Shown here piece by piece: positions 1 to 12,641 of a stretch of DNA of 64,000 bases. The notes under the pieces were generated by a model. The model was not told the origin of the DNA. It saw only the letters and a list, made by a program, of their open reading frames with translations, and made no database searches. A program made the translations under genes and the position numbers. How positions within the stretch are numbered: the stretch's first letter is position 1; each line of letters starts with the position of its first letter. The stretch comes from Conus ventricosus (Eukaryota; Mollusca; Gastropoda; Neogastropoda; Conidae): assembly GCA_018398815.1 (NCBI GenBank), contig CM031596.1, positions 66,373,442 to 66,437,441 on the forward strand, written 5' to 3'.

Positions 1-947
1 GGGGAGGAAAATAGTTGCTGAAAAACTAAAGGCATTATTATGCAAATAGTATAAAATGTAGGGGACAATCTTTGAGCCTACGCTTGAGGATCCACCCAAA
101 GATACGAGGGAGACCAAAAGACAAACACACAGACGGACAGAAACAAATACAAATAACCTCAATTTAATCAAAACAAAATCGGAAATAAAATGAGGCAGGG
201 AACAGTAAACGATAAACAGTAAACAAGTGGGTATTTTTTGCTCCCATAAGAAAACCTAACACAGAGTAAGGAGAGGAGAGGAGGGAGGGGGGGGGGGGGG
301 GGGGGGGCGGGGGGGATTTGAAGATGGAGAAACTGGGAACATGAAATTAAGAAAATATGTTGCAGATATGAAAACTCTTTACTGGCTGCATAAGGAAACT
401 ATCGCAATCCCTTTTGAAGGCAGATGTATTTGTATTGCCTGTTCCGAGGCCTTTCGTCCGCTGGGTCGGAACCCACCAGGGAGACACGGCTGGTTGTGTC
501 TGCGCTCCTGGCGTCAAACAGAGACATACCACAGTCCATAATACTGTGGTGTTCTCACCACCAAGGGTGCAAAAAAGAATCCAACAGCACCCCCAAAGCA
601 GCCAGTTATTTGTATTTGTTCACTACAATATGCAAATAAATGAATAAATAGATAAATTCATAAGCAAATAAATAAATACATAAACAAATAGATAAATAAA
701 AACTTGAAAAGTAGGTCAGCATCTCATCTTCACTTCACCTTCTCAAACAGTGCCTCACACAACATGTAACTCCACGTGGTGTCTCACTTTTTCACACTCC
801 TTCCAACCTCAACAATCCCAATCCCACCACTGCCACTTCTGAATCTTCAGCTGGTTGAAGGTGGACATTTAGCAAAAACCACCAAAAAGAGTCAAGACAA
901 GCCAGTTACAAACTCATGATGCACATATCAAACATTCATCTTCTCCC
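1..947. other. Non-coding, repeat-bearing start of window
   Basis: No gene is recognised. It holds a segment (about 187-361) repeated at 29.3-29.65 kb, a poly-G run at about 284-314, and AT-rich TAAATAAA-type sequence at about 630-710. Short ORFs at 341-650 overlap in several frames and look fortuitous. Confidence 0.6.
187..361 (+). repeat. Dispersed repeat copy 1 (second copy at 29.33-29.65 kb)
   Basis: The segment starts AAAATGAGGCAGGGAACAGT and ends GGGAACATGAAATTAAGAAA. Both ends and the middle (TTGCTCCCATAAG...CCTAACACA) recur in the same order at 29,326-29,647. Each copy holds a G-rich tract before GAAGATGGAGAAACTGGGAA. Confidence 0.7.
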
Positions 948-950
948 TTG

Positions 951-978
951 AATCTCTCTCTCTCTCTCTCTCCCTCTC

Positions 979-1057
<79 letters not shown>
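951..1057. repeat. (CT)n microsatellite
   Basis: About 105 bp of CT repeats with a few CCCT interruptions. The ORFs across it (poly Ser/Leu or Glu/Arg) are artefacts. Confidence 0.97.
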
Positions 1058-1060
<3 letters not shown>

Positions 1061-1972
1061 TCTCCAACGTTTAAAGGAACAAACCACAATCATCATGTCC
1101 ATAGCAATTGCCTCAAACTCAGTTGATTCATACATACAACCAACTCATCACAAAAACTGGAACCAAATCGAGGAAGACAACATTTTCCAGACTACATAAC
1201 AAACACAGGGTACACTTCCAAGACCAGTCTTGCCCCAAACAAACAACACTGATCCTGCTACCACCTTTGAACAACACCTCCACCTTGTTCACCGCATCAT
1301 TCACAACTTAACTTTTACCAGCAGTGAACATCCAGAAATATCATGTACCTTATCCACCCCCACCACTCCAGCCTGAAATACTCTTCACAGACACACCACA
1401 ATGTCACGCATTACTCACCTCGTGTATCTGTTACAACTATTTCTGTCTTCTCTTCTTCCTTTACTGTTTACATTATCATCGTCAATCTATTTTCCGCTTA
1501 CAGCAGAGTCCATGAAAATCCTGTTCAGAGATGTCCCGCCTGACGTGATCTTTGGGTTTTTGAGAGAGATTAACATTTTTCATCTGATTTAAGATTTTAA
1601 GGAAGAAAGATTTTTAACGAAGTTTCTGGTGCGTTTCTAGAGGATGTCATTTAAAGAGATGTGTGAAAGGTTTTTTTTTTTTTTTTTTTTTTAATGACTT
1701 GTGGGTTGATTTTAACGTGGTGACAGCCCTGATGTGGCCCTTTGCGGTCGGCTGGGCTATAAGCAACATTATCTTATCTTATCTTAACCACTATAGCTCT
1801 TTTAGTCTCTTGCATTGGATTTGCGCAGAGGTTATCAACATAACGATAACCTATCCAAACAAGAACTAATCAAGAGACAAAACGACCACTCTTGAAACCA
1901 GAGTAAACTTAGCCTCAAAGACATGGTTCAACCCTGTGCTGCCTTAAGTCGGAACAGCAACTGCCAATCTAA

Positions 1973-2007
<35 letters not shown>

Positions 2008-2021
2008 ATATATATATAATA

Positions 2022-2052
<31 letters not shown>

Positions 2053-2566
2053 GGGGGGGGGGGGGGGGCAGAGGGGCGTGCAATTTTGATGAAAAATCAC
2101 TACAAAGTGTCTTTTGGGACTATTGTAAATTTTGTCTTAAACACAAGGTCATCTTGTGTGCGTACGATGCAGACTATAATGGTCTTCAATTCAATGTAAT
2201 TATCTTGATTTACATTTTGTCATTACGTGTTTTCTTAATGGAGTTGATCTGCTGCAGCAATTTTTGCTTTCTTTTCAAATTGTTACCATGTCTAAACCTA
2301 CTCAAATGTCTGCCTCAACCTGTTCCATTGAGCCAGGCTGATCATGTAATGTAAATTGATCTCTGTTAAATGTGATCGCCTCTTGTACTCTGCACACGCT
2401 ATGCAATAAGCCAAGGGCAGTTTCTTTACAAAAGTATTGAAAAAGCATTTTCCTACATGTTAGACTTCTTGCCTTGTTGAGAAAAAAAAAGTGTCAGCCT
2501 CCCTGCTCATACACTAACCCTGCTGCTCATCCTGTCTCCAGCTACCCTGGTGGAAGAGGGACATAT
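1058..2566. other. Non-coding stretch with simple repeats
   Basis: It contains poly-T at about 1,671-1,692, an (AT)n block at about 1,971-2,052 followed by poly-G, and at about 1,717-1,790 the phrase GCGGTCGGCTGGGCTATAAG followed by TTATC repeats, which resembles a SINE/LINE 3' end. No gene is recognised. Confidence 0.5.
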
Positions 2567-4998
2567 TTGAAATAGTTTTTGTGCCACTGTATGGCGTTTT
2601 GAAATGGTGGTTGTGCCACTGTATGGTGCTTTGAAAGGTGGTTGTGCCACTGTATGGTGCTTTGAAAGGTGGTTGTGCCACTGTATGGTGCTTTGAAAGG
2701 TGTTTGTGCCACTATATGGTGCTTTGAAATGGTGTTTGTGTCACTGTATGGTGCTTTGAAATGGTGTTTGTGCCACTGTATGATGCTTTGAAATGGTGGT
2801 TGTGCCACTGTATGGTGCTTTGAAATGGTGTTTGTGCCACTGTATGGTGCTTTGAAATGGTGTTTATGCCACTGTATGATGCTTTGAAATGGTGGTTGTG
2901 CCACTGTGTGGTGCTTTGAAAGGTGATCGTGCTACTGTATGGTGCTTTGAAAGGTGGTCGTGCCACTGTATGGTGCTTTGAAAGGTGGTTGTGCCACTGT
3001 GTGGTGCTTTGAAAGGTGGTTGTGCCACTGTGTGGTGCTTGAAAGGTGTTTGTGCCACTGTATGGTGCTTTGAAATGGTGGTTGTGCCACTGTGTGGTGC
3101 TTTGAAAAGTGGTTGTGCCACTGTATGGTGCTTTGAAAGGTGGTTGTGCCACTGTATGGTGCTTTGAAAGGTGGTTGTGCCACTGTATGGTGCTTTGAAA
3201 GGTGGTTGTGCCACTGTGTGGTGCTTTGAAAGGTGGTTGTGCCACTGTATGGTGCTTTGAAAGGTGGTTGTGCCACTGTATGGTGCTTTGAAAGGTGGTT
3301 GTGCCACTGTATGGTGCTTTGAAAGGTGGTTGTGCCACTGTATGGTGCTTTGAAAGGTGGTTGTGCCACTGTATGGTGCTTTGAAAGGTGGTTGTGCCAC
3401 TGTATGGTGCTTTGAAAGGTGGTTGTGCCACTGTATGGTGCTTTGAAAGGTGGTTGTGCCACTGTATGGTGCTTTGAAAGGTGGTTGTGCCACTGTATGG
3501 TGCTTTGAAAGGTGGTTGTGCCACTGTATGGTGCTTTGAAAGGTGGTTGTGCCACTGTATGGTGCTTTGAAAGGTGGTTGTGCCACTGTATGGTGCTTTG
3601 AAAGGTGGTTGTGCCACTGTATGGTGCTTTGAAAGGTGGTTGTGCCACTGTATGGCGCTTTGAAATGGTGTTTGTGCCATTTAAGGTGCTTTGAAATGGT
3701 GTTTGTGCCACTGTATGATGTTTTGAAATGGTGTTTGTGTCACTGTATGGTGCTTTGAACTGGTGTTTGTGTCACTGTATGTTGCTTTGAAATGGTGTTT
3801 GTGCCACTGTATGATGCTTTGAAATGGTGGTTGTGCCACTGTATGGTGCTTTGAAATGGTGGTTGTGCCACTGTATGGTGCTTTGAAATGGTGGTTGTGC
3901 CACTGTATGGTGCTTTGAAATGATTGTTGTGCCACTGTATAGCGCTTTGTAATAGTACTTGTGCCACTGTATGGTGCTTTGAAATGGTGGTTGTGCCTCT
4001 GTATGGTGCTTTGAAATGGTGGTTGTGCTCTGTATGGTGCTTTGAAATGGTGGTTGTGCCTCTGTATGGTGCTTTGAAATGGTGATTGTGCCTCTGTATG
4101 GTGCTTTGAAAGGTGGTTGTGCCACTGTATGGTGCTTTGAAATGGCGGTTGTGCAACTGTATGGTGCTTTGAAATGGGCGTTGTGCCTCTGTATGGTGCT
4201 TTGAAATGGTGGTTGTGCCTCTGTATGGTGCTTTGAAAGGTGGTTGTGCCATTGTATGGTGCTTTGAAAGGTGGTTATGCCCCTGTATGGCGCTTTGAAA
4301 TGGTGTTTGTGCCATTTAAGGTGCTTTGAAATGGTGTTTGTGCCACTGTATGATGCTTTGAAATGGTGGTTGTGCCACTGTATGGTGCTTTGAAATGATG
4401 GTTGTGCCACTGTATGGTGCTTTGAAATGATTGTGCCACTGTATAGCGCTTTGTAATAGTACTTGTGCCACTGTATGGTGCTTTGAAATGTGGTTGTGCC
4501 TCTGTATGGTGATTTGAAATGGTGGTTGTGCCTCTGTATGGTGCTTTGAAATGGTGGTTGTGCCTCTGTGTGGTGCTTTGAAATGGTGGTTGTGCCTCTG
4601 TATGGTGCTTTGAAATGGTGGTTGTGCCTCTGTATGGTGCTTTGAAAGGTGGTTGTGCCCCTGTATGGTGCTTTGAAAAGGTGGTTGTGCCTCTGTATGG
4701 TGCTTTGAAATGGTAGTTGTGCCTCTGTATGGTGCTTTGAAAGGTGGTTGTGCCACTGTATGGTGCCTTGAAATGTTGGTTGTGCCACTGTATGGTGCTT
4801 TGAAATGGTTGTTTTGCCAGTGCACACTGCGTTGAAATGGATGTTCCATTGCATGATGCTTTGAAATGGCGGTTGTGCCAATGCATGGTGCTTTGCAATA
4901 GTGCTTGTGCCAATGTATGATGCTTTGAAATGGTGGTTGTGCCAATGTATGATGCTTTGAAATGGTGGTTGTGCCAATGTATGGTGCTTTGAAATTGT
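2567..4998. repeat. 2.4-kb minisatellite, 31/32-bp unit
   Basis: About 77 tandem units of TTTGAAA(T)GGTGGTTGTG followed by CCACTGTATGGTGC. The central block (about 2,930-3,650) is a very homogeneous 31-bp form (GAAAGG). The flanks are mostly a 32-bp form (GAAATGG) with variants such as CCTCTGTATGG. Marker variants (GCCATTTAAGG; TATAGCGCTTTGTAATAG) occur twice, near 3.66/4.31 kb and 3.94/4.44 kb, so a multi-unit block was duplicated. The minus strand of the unit has no stop codon, which yields ORFs of up to about 400 codons (HNHxSKHHTVAQPPFKAPYS type). I regard these as by-products. Confidence 0.95.
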
Positions 4999-5544
4999 GG
5001 AATTGCCAAAATTCCACGAACCAAACTTTTCCTTTATGATTTTTCCTTAAAAACTTTGATAAGAAAACACGTTTTGCTTCAAAGCAAATTTTGAAGTGAT
5101 CATGTTTCTGGTTTAAGCGTGAGACTGAAAAACAAAGCAAGGGGTGGGGGGTGGGGGGGGGGGGGGGGGGGGGAAGGTGTATCACGGCTACCTGGTCTTC
5201 CTAACACCTATTAACAAACGCTAACAATCTACAGCCAGTGTCATTCGGCGTTTTGCCTGGTGATGTCTATTGCACCATTTGCACTATTCAACTATGTCAC
5301 AAATACAGGGACACATTTACGGAAGAGATTCTTGACTGCTTACCTTCGCCAGAGCTTGCGGGAAAAAAATTACCCAAGTCTCACTTATATCTTTCTAAAT
5401 CACTCTGTTTTCATAACATGTATTTGAAATTTTATGACGTTTTCTTTCTTTCTTTTCCAGGTGGGGATGTTTAACCTGCCCCGTGCTCGCAGTCTTCAAG
5501 TAGACTATTATGGCACACAGGTTGCATGCATTGTGTATTTTCGT
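4999..5544. other. Non-coding stretch after the minisatellite
   Basis: Unique-looking sequence with a poly-G tract at about 5,144-5,173. A 78-codon plus-strand ORF (5,238-5,474) matches nothing I know. Confidence 0.5.
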
Positions 5545-5745
5545 GTAGCCGGTACTCACCCGTCTTAGGACATGAGCATCGGGATCTTTTGAGTCCGTGT
5601 ATGATCTTTAGTGCATGTGACACAGACTAGACCTCGGTTTATAGTCCCATCCGAACGACTATAAGGGGGATGGAGTCAGAACCAATGTTAACTCGAGGGA
5701 AAAATCCCCCTAAACCGAAATTCGAACCCGCAACCTCAGGAGTTC
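5545..5745 (-). mobile_element. tRNA-derived SINE, copy 2 (partial)
   Basis: On the minus strand it has a B-box-like GGTTGCGGGTTCGAATTTCG, then GGGGGATTTTTCCCTCGAGT, TTAACATTGGTTCTGA and GACTATAAACCGAGG. The same ordered phrases occur in the SINE at 40.34 kb. The 5' A-box part is missing or diverged. Confidence 0.7.
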
Positions 5746-5979
5746 ATTGTATATTTGTGCTTGCCTCCACCAAATATTGTGATGTTTTGTTGGTGAAAAA
5801 AAAAAAAAGAAGAAGAGAAAATAAAGAATAAAAACGTTGTATAACCCTCGCCAGATACCGTGGGTGGCATGTCACCCATACTAATTAAAGAAGCATTCTC
5901 ACACGCTAGAGCTCGTGGGTGGCTGGTCAGCCATAATTTTCATATTGGCCACACCCGTTACACACACGCTTGTCAAGCG

Positions 5980-6130
5980 ACTAACTTCTGAAACGTTACT
6001 AGTACTACTATCTTCTGAAAACACTACTATAATTTTCATAAACTAGTAGTAATACTACTAACTTATGAAAAATTATAGTTATGTTTTCAGAAGATAGTAG
6101 TACTAGTAACGTTTCAGAAGTTAGTAGCTT
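5980..6130. repeat. Palindromic hairpin (MITE-like)
   Basis: Two arms of about 60 bp, starting CTAACTTCTGAAACGTTACT on the left and ending with its reverse complement on the right, meet at an AT-rich centre near 6,050. No flanking duplication is clear. Confidence 0.85.
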
Positions 6131-6194
6131 CCCGTTGCGACTATCTAGTGAAATGATCCCTTTGTGAAATTATGTCCTCTTTATTAGCATAATT

Positions 6195-7015
6195 ACTATC
6201 CAGGGTCACTGATTGATGGTCATTTGGCCTATTGGTGTAGAACGAGTTTATGTGAAAAATTTATGACGTTTCTGACCAGTGGTCAATATCATTCACCAGT
6301 GGCCATTTTGGCCCAAATTCACTGTTTGACAGCTAGTTAGTGTAGAACGAGTTCAGGTGAACAATTTATGACGTTGCTGACCAGTGGTCAGTGTGCTTGA
6401 CCAGTGGTAATCTTTGCCTTATTTCACTGTTTGACTGCCCCCCCCCCCCCCCCCTCTCTCTCTCTCACACACAAGTTTACAGCAGAAATTAGCGGTCAAA
6501 CAGTGAAATGAGGCAAAAATGACCACTGGGCAATGACACTGACAACTATAGTCAGCAACATCATAAATTGTTCACATGAACTCGTTCTACACTAATTAGC
6601 TGTCAAACAGTAAAATTGTACCAAAATGACCACTGGACAATGACACTGACCACCGGCCAGCAGCGTCATGAATTGTTCACATGAACTTGTTCTACACTAA
6701 CTAGCAGTCAAACACACAACAGTGAAATTGGGTCAAAATGACCTCTGGTCAATGACACTAACCACTGGTCAGAAACGTCATAAATTGTTCACATGAACTC
6801 GTTCTACACTAAATAGCTGTCAAACAGTGAATTTGGGCCAAAATGACCACTGGTGAATGATACTGACCACTGGTCAGAAACGTCATAAATTGCTCACATG
6901 AACTCGTTCTACACTAACTAGCTGTCAAACAGCGGAAATGGGGCAAAAATGACCACTGGTCAATGACACTGACCATTGGTCAGCAACGTCATAAATTGTT
7001 CACATGAACCCGTCT
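6195..7015. repeat. Foldback array: inverted arms of 105-bp tandem units
   Basis: The left arm (about 6,195-6,440) has two units (GTGTAGAACGAG at 6,235 and 6,340). The right arm (about 6,485-7,015) has about five units in inverse orientation (CTCGTTCTACAC-like at 6,581, 6,686, 6,798, 6,903, 7,008). Unit length is 105 bp, one being 112. The centre is poly-C, (CT)n, (CA)n. Units contain ACCAGTGGTCA and TTTATGACGTT. This resembles foldback transposons with tandem-repeat terminal arms. Confidence 0.85.
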
Positions 7016-8865
7016 ATATTGATTAGGGTCAGGAGAGATTAGGTTAAGAAATGGCCTCACTTTTGTTGGTACTGTCAGAGCAAACAAACCGTTTCCTCCA
7101 GATTCCTTCAAAGACCAGAAAGAATGATGCTGGTCAATTGCCTGGAAGGAACAAATACAAAGGCGACTGTGGGCTACTAGACTCACATTGTTTAACCATC
7201 GAATCAGAATGATGACCTGGCCATAGTGGCTGTGGATATCTAATCATATCAAATAGATTATACTCTGCTCTGTGTCAGAACTGCTGGTCTCTATAATAAC
7301 GAGTTGCTCTCATGTCTTTGGGATTCAGCCGTAAATCCGCTAACTTCTGTTCACAAAGAATTACATTCTCGAGTGCTCATGTCAGTGCATGTGTGTACAC
7401 CAGCTGCAAGTTGTAAAACAAGTACATCTAATCGTGCATAACCGTTCATGGCAAAAATGAAGCCTGAGAGAGGTGTGATATGGTCTCCCAACATCTTGGT
7501 TTCGAATTATGTTCCAAGCATTGTGGACAATGTTTGCTGAAGGCCACAAAGCCATTATTCACATATAAAACTCAACTAACTATATTTATAAAGAACAGCT
7601 TTCACGGAAGGTAATTTATGTTTGGAGTCATGCCTATGTAAATGTTCACCATGGCAGCAAAAATGCTTCCCTTTTTCTCATTAAAGAGGCAGAGGACCAG
7701 TATCTCACCTCATTTTCCCACTATTTGACTTTCGTCTGAGTTCCGTTCACTCACGCAGGCATTTCACTATTTCCATTCAAGAGAAGAATTGAACTGGTTG
7801 AGCTGCACGCTTAAATCACGTATACCAGCTTCCGGTTGGTTGGGTGGCGTTTACTGAAGTCGGCTACAGCTTGCATGTAGACTTTGCCTGCACATGATCA
7901 ACCATGCGTGTGCTGCAAACTGACGATTTGACACTTTCAGCGGGAGGAGTGGTAAAAAGACTGCCAACCAATGAACAGAAAGCAGACACTGAGCCAGTCA
8001 TACCGACGGGAAGTGATGAACATCTTCAATGTGCGCAAAGGGAATTCCAAATCGCGATACCTGATGATACCGATCCTGTTCCCTGTGCATCTCTGGTTGT
8101 ATTTGCTGTTTACGTGCCTTTGCATTCAGTTCAAATCTAGATGTGTTCAAACTAGCATAGACACTCTATTGACACACACACGCAAACACACGCGCGGGCA
8201 CAGAGAGAGAGAGTGAGAGAGAGAGAGAGAGAAGTCACAGCGAGATTGGTAACGGAGAAAAGAGGGAATGATGATGGAGAGATGAAGGGTGGAGGAGGAG
8301 GGGGGGGGGGGGGGGGGGGGGGGTAGTCATACAGGCAAGTTCCCAGACGACTATACAACCTACTAAAAAAAACCCGTACACCACCGCGAGAGTTGACAAG
8401 TTGCGACACCTGCGACTTCATCATCAAAATGCGCGAGATTTGCGTGTCGGCACAATCGATGGATGAACGATCACGTAACGGCCAGCAAAATGATGCTCTA
8501 GCTCTCCTGTGCCAAGCAAACCTGGTGCCGTCGTATGTGCCCCAAGGGGGAGGCCTTCAAGCTGCCATCATTGGAGCTGGTTGTAATGGGTAGCCTACCC
8601 GGGCCCGGTAGCTTTAATTAACGACGGGGTCCCACACAGCAATGCCCTCTTCACTTAGCCGTTGTTGAGTGCTGGGAGGTGCAATGGGGTGGGTGTGGAT
8701 AAATTGCCTCAACAAAACTGAAATTCGTAAGGGCAACCATTCCCTCTTCTTCCCCCTGTCCATGTGATATTTCTGTCCATCCAGTGTTGCACGCCTGATT
8801 CTATTGTATTTGTTGAACGAATATATTATTTACACGTTAACAACAACAACAAAATATCCGGATGA
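7016..8865. other. Non-coding stretch with unassigned short ORFs
   Basis: No gene is recognised. ORFs at 7,904-8,140 (78 codons, begins MRVLQTDDLTLSAGG) and 8,429-8,593 (begins MREICVSAQSMDERS) are unassigned and may be chance or transposon debris. A (GA)n tract lies at about 8,203-8,232 and a poly-G at about 8,299-8,323. Confidence 0.4.
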
Positions 8866-8899
8866 TACATTCCTTCAACATTACAAAAGTATTATCACT

Positions 8900-9255
8900 A
8901 TTATTACCTTCGCCAAGGAGGTTATGTGTCCTCCTGCATCTTTTAGTTTGTCTGTACTGTATCTCGGCAAGAATGCGCAAAAAATTACGCAATCGATTTG
9001 ACCAAAACTTGGTGGGAAGCTGGCGTATGGCCCAAGAATGCACTCTATGAATTTGGGAGCAGACCCTGCTCACAGAGCTCATCCAGGATCCATCAGCATG
9101 AATACGCAAATGTCTACGGAACTGACACATGGCGGAAAGATGGAACGTGGTCCACAGACAGACCCATAATGTTTTGGTACGGATCCAGAGCAAAGGGCAG
9201 CAGATCTAGGTTCTGTTTGTCAATGGCGGAGGGCACTCGGACGTTCGGTCTCTGA
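8900..9255 (+). repeat. Dispersed repeat with CCTTCGCCAAGGAGGTTATG head
   Basis: It starts ACCTTCGCCAAGGAGGTTAT, continues with CGCAAAAAATTACGCAATCG, ATTTGACCAAAACTTGGTGG and ATGTTTTGG...GATCC, and ends near GGCGGAGGGCACTCGG. From memory this phrase order is a widespread animal interspersed repeat. The superfamily is not established here. Confidence 0.5.
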
Positions 9256-11300
9256 GCGATGGTTGCAGCCGAACGTCCGATTCCTCATCACACACATATA
9301 TCTATATATTACCCCCTTACCGCATTTTCAACTTCCCACTCCCTTCTTTCTTTTCTACATCCGCAGGTTGAAGGAGAGGGTAAACGGGCCAAATATGCGT
9401 GGCTGATTCAGTGTTTCCACAAGCCGTACCGATCCAGTACAAAAACTAGATGAGCACCTGGGACTTCACGTTTGTCTCTCCGTGAGGTCGCATAGCAGGG
9501 AGTGCTGCGGGAGAGGTGGCAGATCTCTCCCTCGGGGACACTGAAGGGAGAGGTCAGTGTCAGGCAGCGCGATCAACCTTCTGCCCTATGGGCGACGGTG
9601 AATCAGGCCTGTGTCACCGGGGTACGGCTCCTGGAGATGTCGTGCGATCGGCGATGGAGCGCTGCCTGCCTGTGGTTCACTTAGCTAGTGTAGTTGGTTA
9701 ACCTGGGGTCCTGATACAATGCACAGCCGTCAGTCACGAAAAGTAACATGCCAAAGAGAATGGCGGATGTTCCTCATGTATCCCACTGATTGCCAAGGCC
9801 TGGAAGTAAGGGATGAATGTACAATAAGGAGGAAACAAAAGTCAGCTATGCTTATACTGCATCTGGAGGTTTTACGCCAACTACACCAACACCCCTATCC
9901 CACCCCCATCCTGGTGACATATCTTTAGAAAAGGGGCACTCGGTATTCTGATTAATCATGAAGCAGTAGGGTTGCCATGCCACCCCTTATACAAGACTGC
10001 CGGCCTAGTTGGATAGAGTGGCTGACGATCAAGTTACATTTTCAATCACCTTACCAGATCAAGGAAACTTGGCCTTGACATCCGAGGATTCTAGTCATAC
10101 TTGGCAGTCACAGATGTGCTCTAAGGTTTTCAGCGTTACAGTGTGCTTCACTTACGCAGAACTGAGGTTCCATCCTTCATGCCCCTATGGGTTTTCGTGA
10201 CCAATAAAAGTGCGTGTGTGTGTGTGTGTGTGCACGTGCGCATGCATGTATGTTGGACCAACTTGATGCTATGGACACCATGTATAAAATTTGTATAAAG
10301 CGAGAATTCCTATTAAACTGGCCCTCGGTTCAAGGTCACACGACCATAAAATGATTTTATCATAGGCTAATGCAGTGCTGGAACCTCATCGAGCTCTGAC
10401 TTTGTCTCAAGGTCACCCTTGACGCGTATGTCGGCTGTGGCCCTGACCAAAGTTGAAGTGTATTTAGATCTGCCCATATCAACAGCTATTTCTCATACAG
10501 TTTCCACATAGTTTACGTTGTTGCATGTGCTTTGTTAGCATCTATTGGAAACGACTGATTATTTTTATCTTCTTCGTGCTCAAGGCCAAGAGGCTCAATT
10601 AACAAAAAAACAAAACAAAAAATGACACGGGGATATAGTAGTTTTCACTGCTTGGATGTGGAAACGTTTTGCCTGTCATGCCACCGAGCTATGGATATAA
10701 CAACTATCATTCTCAAGATCATTGAGGCCTACTATGTACATGACGGGCTATTACTAATTAGTTACCTAATTAGTTTAGTGGGCTAGGTGTCTTCTGTTAT
10801 AATGACAGAAAGTTGCTGAATGGGTCTTCAAATAATTGTCTCACGTATAAAGGAAACTTAAAAACAAAATGTACTCCAAACACATGAAATGGAGATGCAG
10901 TAGTTTCCCGTATGGTTCATTCATTACTGCAAAGGTACCATCCCACACTTTGACAGCGAGTGTGTATTTGTGTAAAACAAACGTTAACTGCATTTTCTTC
11001 ACTGCAAATATGCGTTACTTCCCAAATGCTTTTATAGCCATATACACCAATGAGTATTTCCAGAAAAAATTCTTTGATTCTATCTGGAGCAGTTTATGCC
11101 TCCCTCCTCCACAGCTCTATTCCTGTTCTACAATACAATGCCCGTCTCTGATCAGAGGCCAGGTAATGTCGGGCAGAACGATTCCGAAAGGAGGAGTGGG
11201 TATAAAAGGGATGAACAGGGGATGGTGTGCGAGTTGATTTGCCTTTAAAAAAAATCCACAAAAACCCAGATGTGTCCCGCCCTGTGTTTGTTTTTGAGGG
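9256..11300. other. Non-coding stretch
   Basis: No gene is recognised. A possible degenerate tRNA-like A box (GGCCTAGTTGGATAGAGTGG) lies near 10,002-10,021, and a (GT)n run at about 10,210-10,231. The short ORFs are not convincing. Confidence 0.45.
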
Positions 11301-11304
11301 TTGG

Positions 11305-11480
11305 GGCTCCTGGCTGGCCCAGAGGTAAAAGTCTAGACCACACTGACCATGTTTTAGGTTTGAATCCTGTTTGTGCTCAACATGAAAACTGGCATTTGTG
11401 TTGCTAGTCTACTGATGTAAGTGAACTTCACAACGGGGCCCCCTCATCCCCTCTCATCTGTCTGCCATGTCATCAACTTG
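11305..11480 (+). mobile_element. Possible degenerate tRNA-derived SINE
   Basis: GGCTGGCCCAGAGGTAAAAG resembles a decayed A-box region, and AGGTTTGAATCCTG about 50 bp later resembles a B box. The body differs from the other two SINEs. Tentative. Confidence 0.35.
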
Positions 11481-12597
11481 GCTGGATTTGCGTGTTCAAC
11501 TTAACCACACAAACATAAATGTATGTAGTCCAGAGTTTTGTTGCATTTTGGCTTTAACTGTTCGGTTATTCTCCACAAAGATGCTCCCTAGGAATTGAAA
11601 ACAGCGTTTGTCTTCATTTTTTTTCCAAACTTGACTGTTCTTAACTTGTGTGTCCTGTCTTCATCTCCCTGAAATAGAAAACGAGTCAGATCCACATACC
11701 TGATGTGCACACACCTGCAGACATGACAATGCACAATCACAATACAAGCAAAAAGTGTAAATGAAAACAGAAAACATCAGATCTGTGCATCACGGGTAAC
11801 ACAAGTATCAGAGACACAGAGAGAGACGGAGACAGAAAGAAAAAAAGGGTCATGTAAATTATCACAACCAAACACACAACGATGCATTACAAAACATGAC
11901 AAAGAGACAACACTACACCACACAGACAACCAAATAAACCTAGGAACACAAACTGACCAAGCGAACACTCGTCAACACCTTTCTCAGACATCTCGCACAC
12001 CTACACACACATACAAAACAAAAATATCATCTTACACGCAAACAAACACATTGAAACACACACACACCCATCACTGTACTCTGTCAAGTCACAATTACGA
12101 ACCGGTTTGCATGCATGTCAGGCCAGCTGGGTGGAGACGGATGGCATGCAAAATGCATCAAGCAGACGCAAAAAGCAATCATATCAATCAGTCTCCTCAC
12201 ACACGCACAGACAAGCAGTGGAACACATACAGAAAGAAGATGGCAGGTTGGGGCTGGGGGTGGGAGTGGGGGTGCACGGTAGCAGCAGTCACAATGATGA
12301 CCCCCCTTCCATTATGCTGAATTGGGATGCTCACCAGTGGAGGAAGATCATTCAGTACATGGCAAATGCTTTACTGAACAAAAAGAAGAGGACAAAAAGG
12401 ACAATGCAGCTCCACATGCAAACCCAAACCGCACGCCAGTCCAGCTTGACAGTCCAAGTGGCCAAGGGAGAGGTATGGTCTACATGCAATGTCTGTCGCT
12501 GTTTGCTGAAGCAAGAGATACAGATGCATGAATTTGTTGAAGACTCTTTTCAACGTGAATGAAATTTCAATGTGAAAGAAATTTTGTTTTGGGGAGC

Positions 12598-12641
<44 letters not shown>

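Noticed and set aside
948..1199. Ser/Leu-repeat and Arg/Glu-repeat ORFs across (CT)n, and similar ORFs at 44.4 and 49.0 kb and Cys/Val or His/Thr ORFs over (GT)n
   Set aside because: Direct translations of dinucleotide repeats.
2712..4977. Long minus-strand ORFs (240-401 codons) of HNHxSKHHTVAQ-type repeats
   Set aside because: They exist only because the minisatellite unit lacks stops on that strand. Overlapping ORFs in all three frames give the same peptide repeat, and no promoter, signal peptide or unique ends are visible.
2567..4998. CRISPR-like array
   Set aside because: Units are contiguous without unique spacers and the context is eukaryotic.
7904..8593. Plus-strand ORFs as exons of an independent gene
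   Set aside because: No recognisable domain, no matching splice partners, and the neighbourhood is simple-repeat DNA; kept only as unassigned ORFs.
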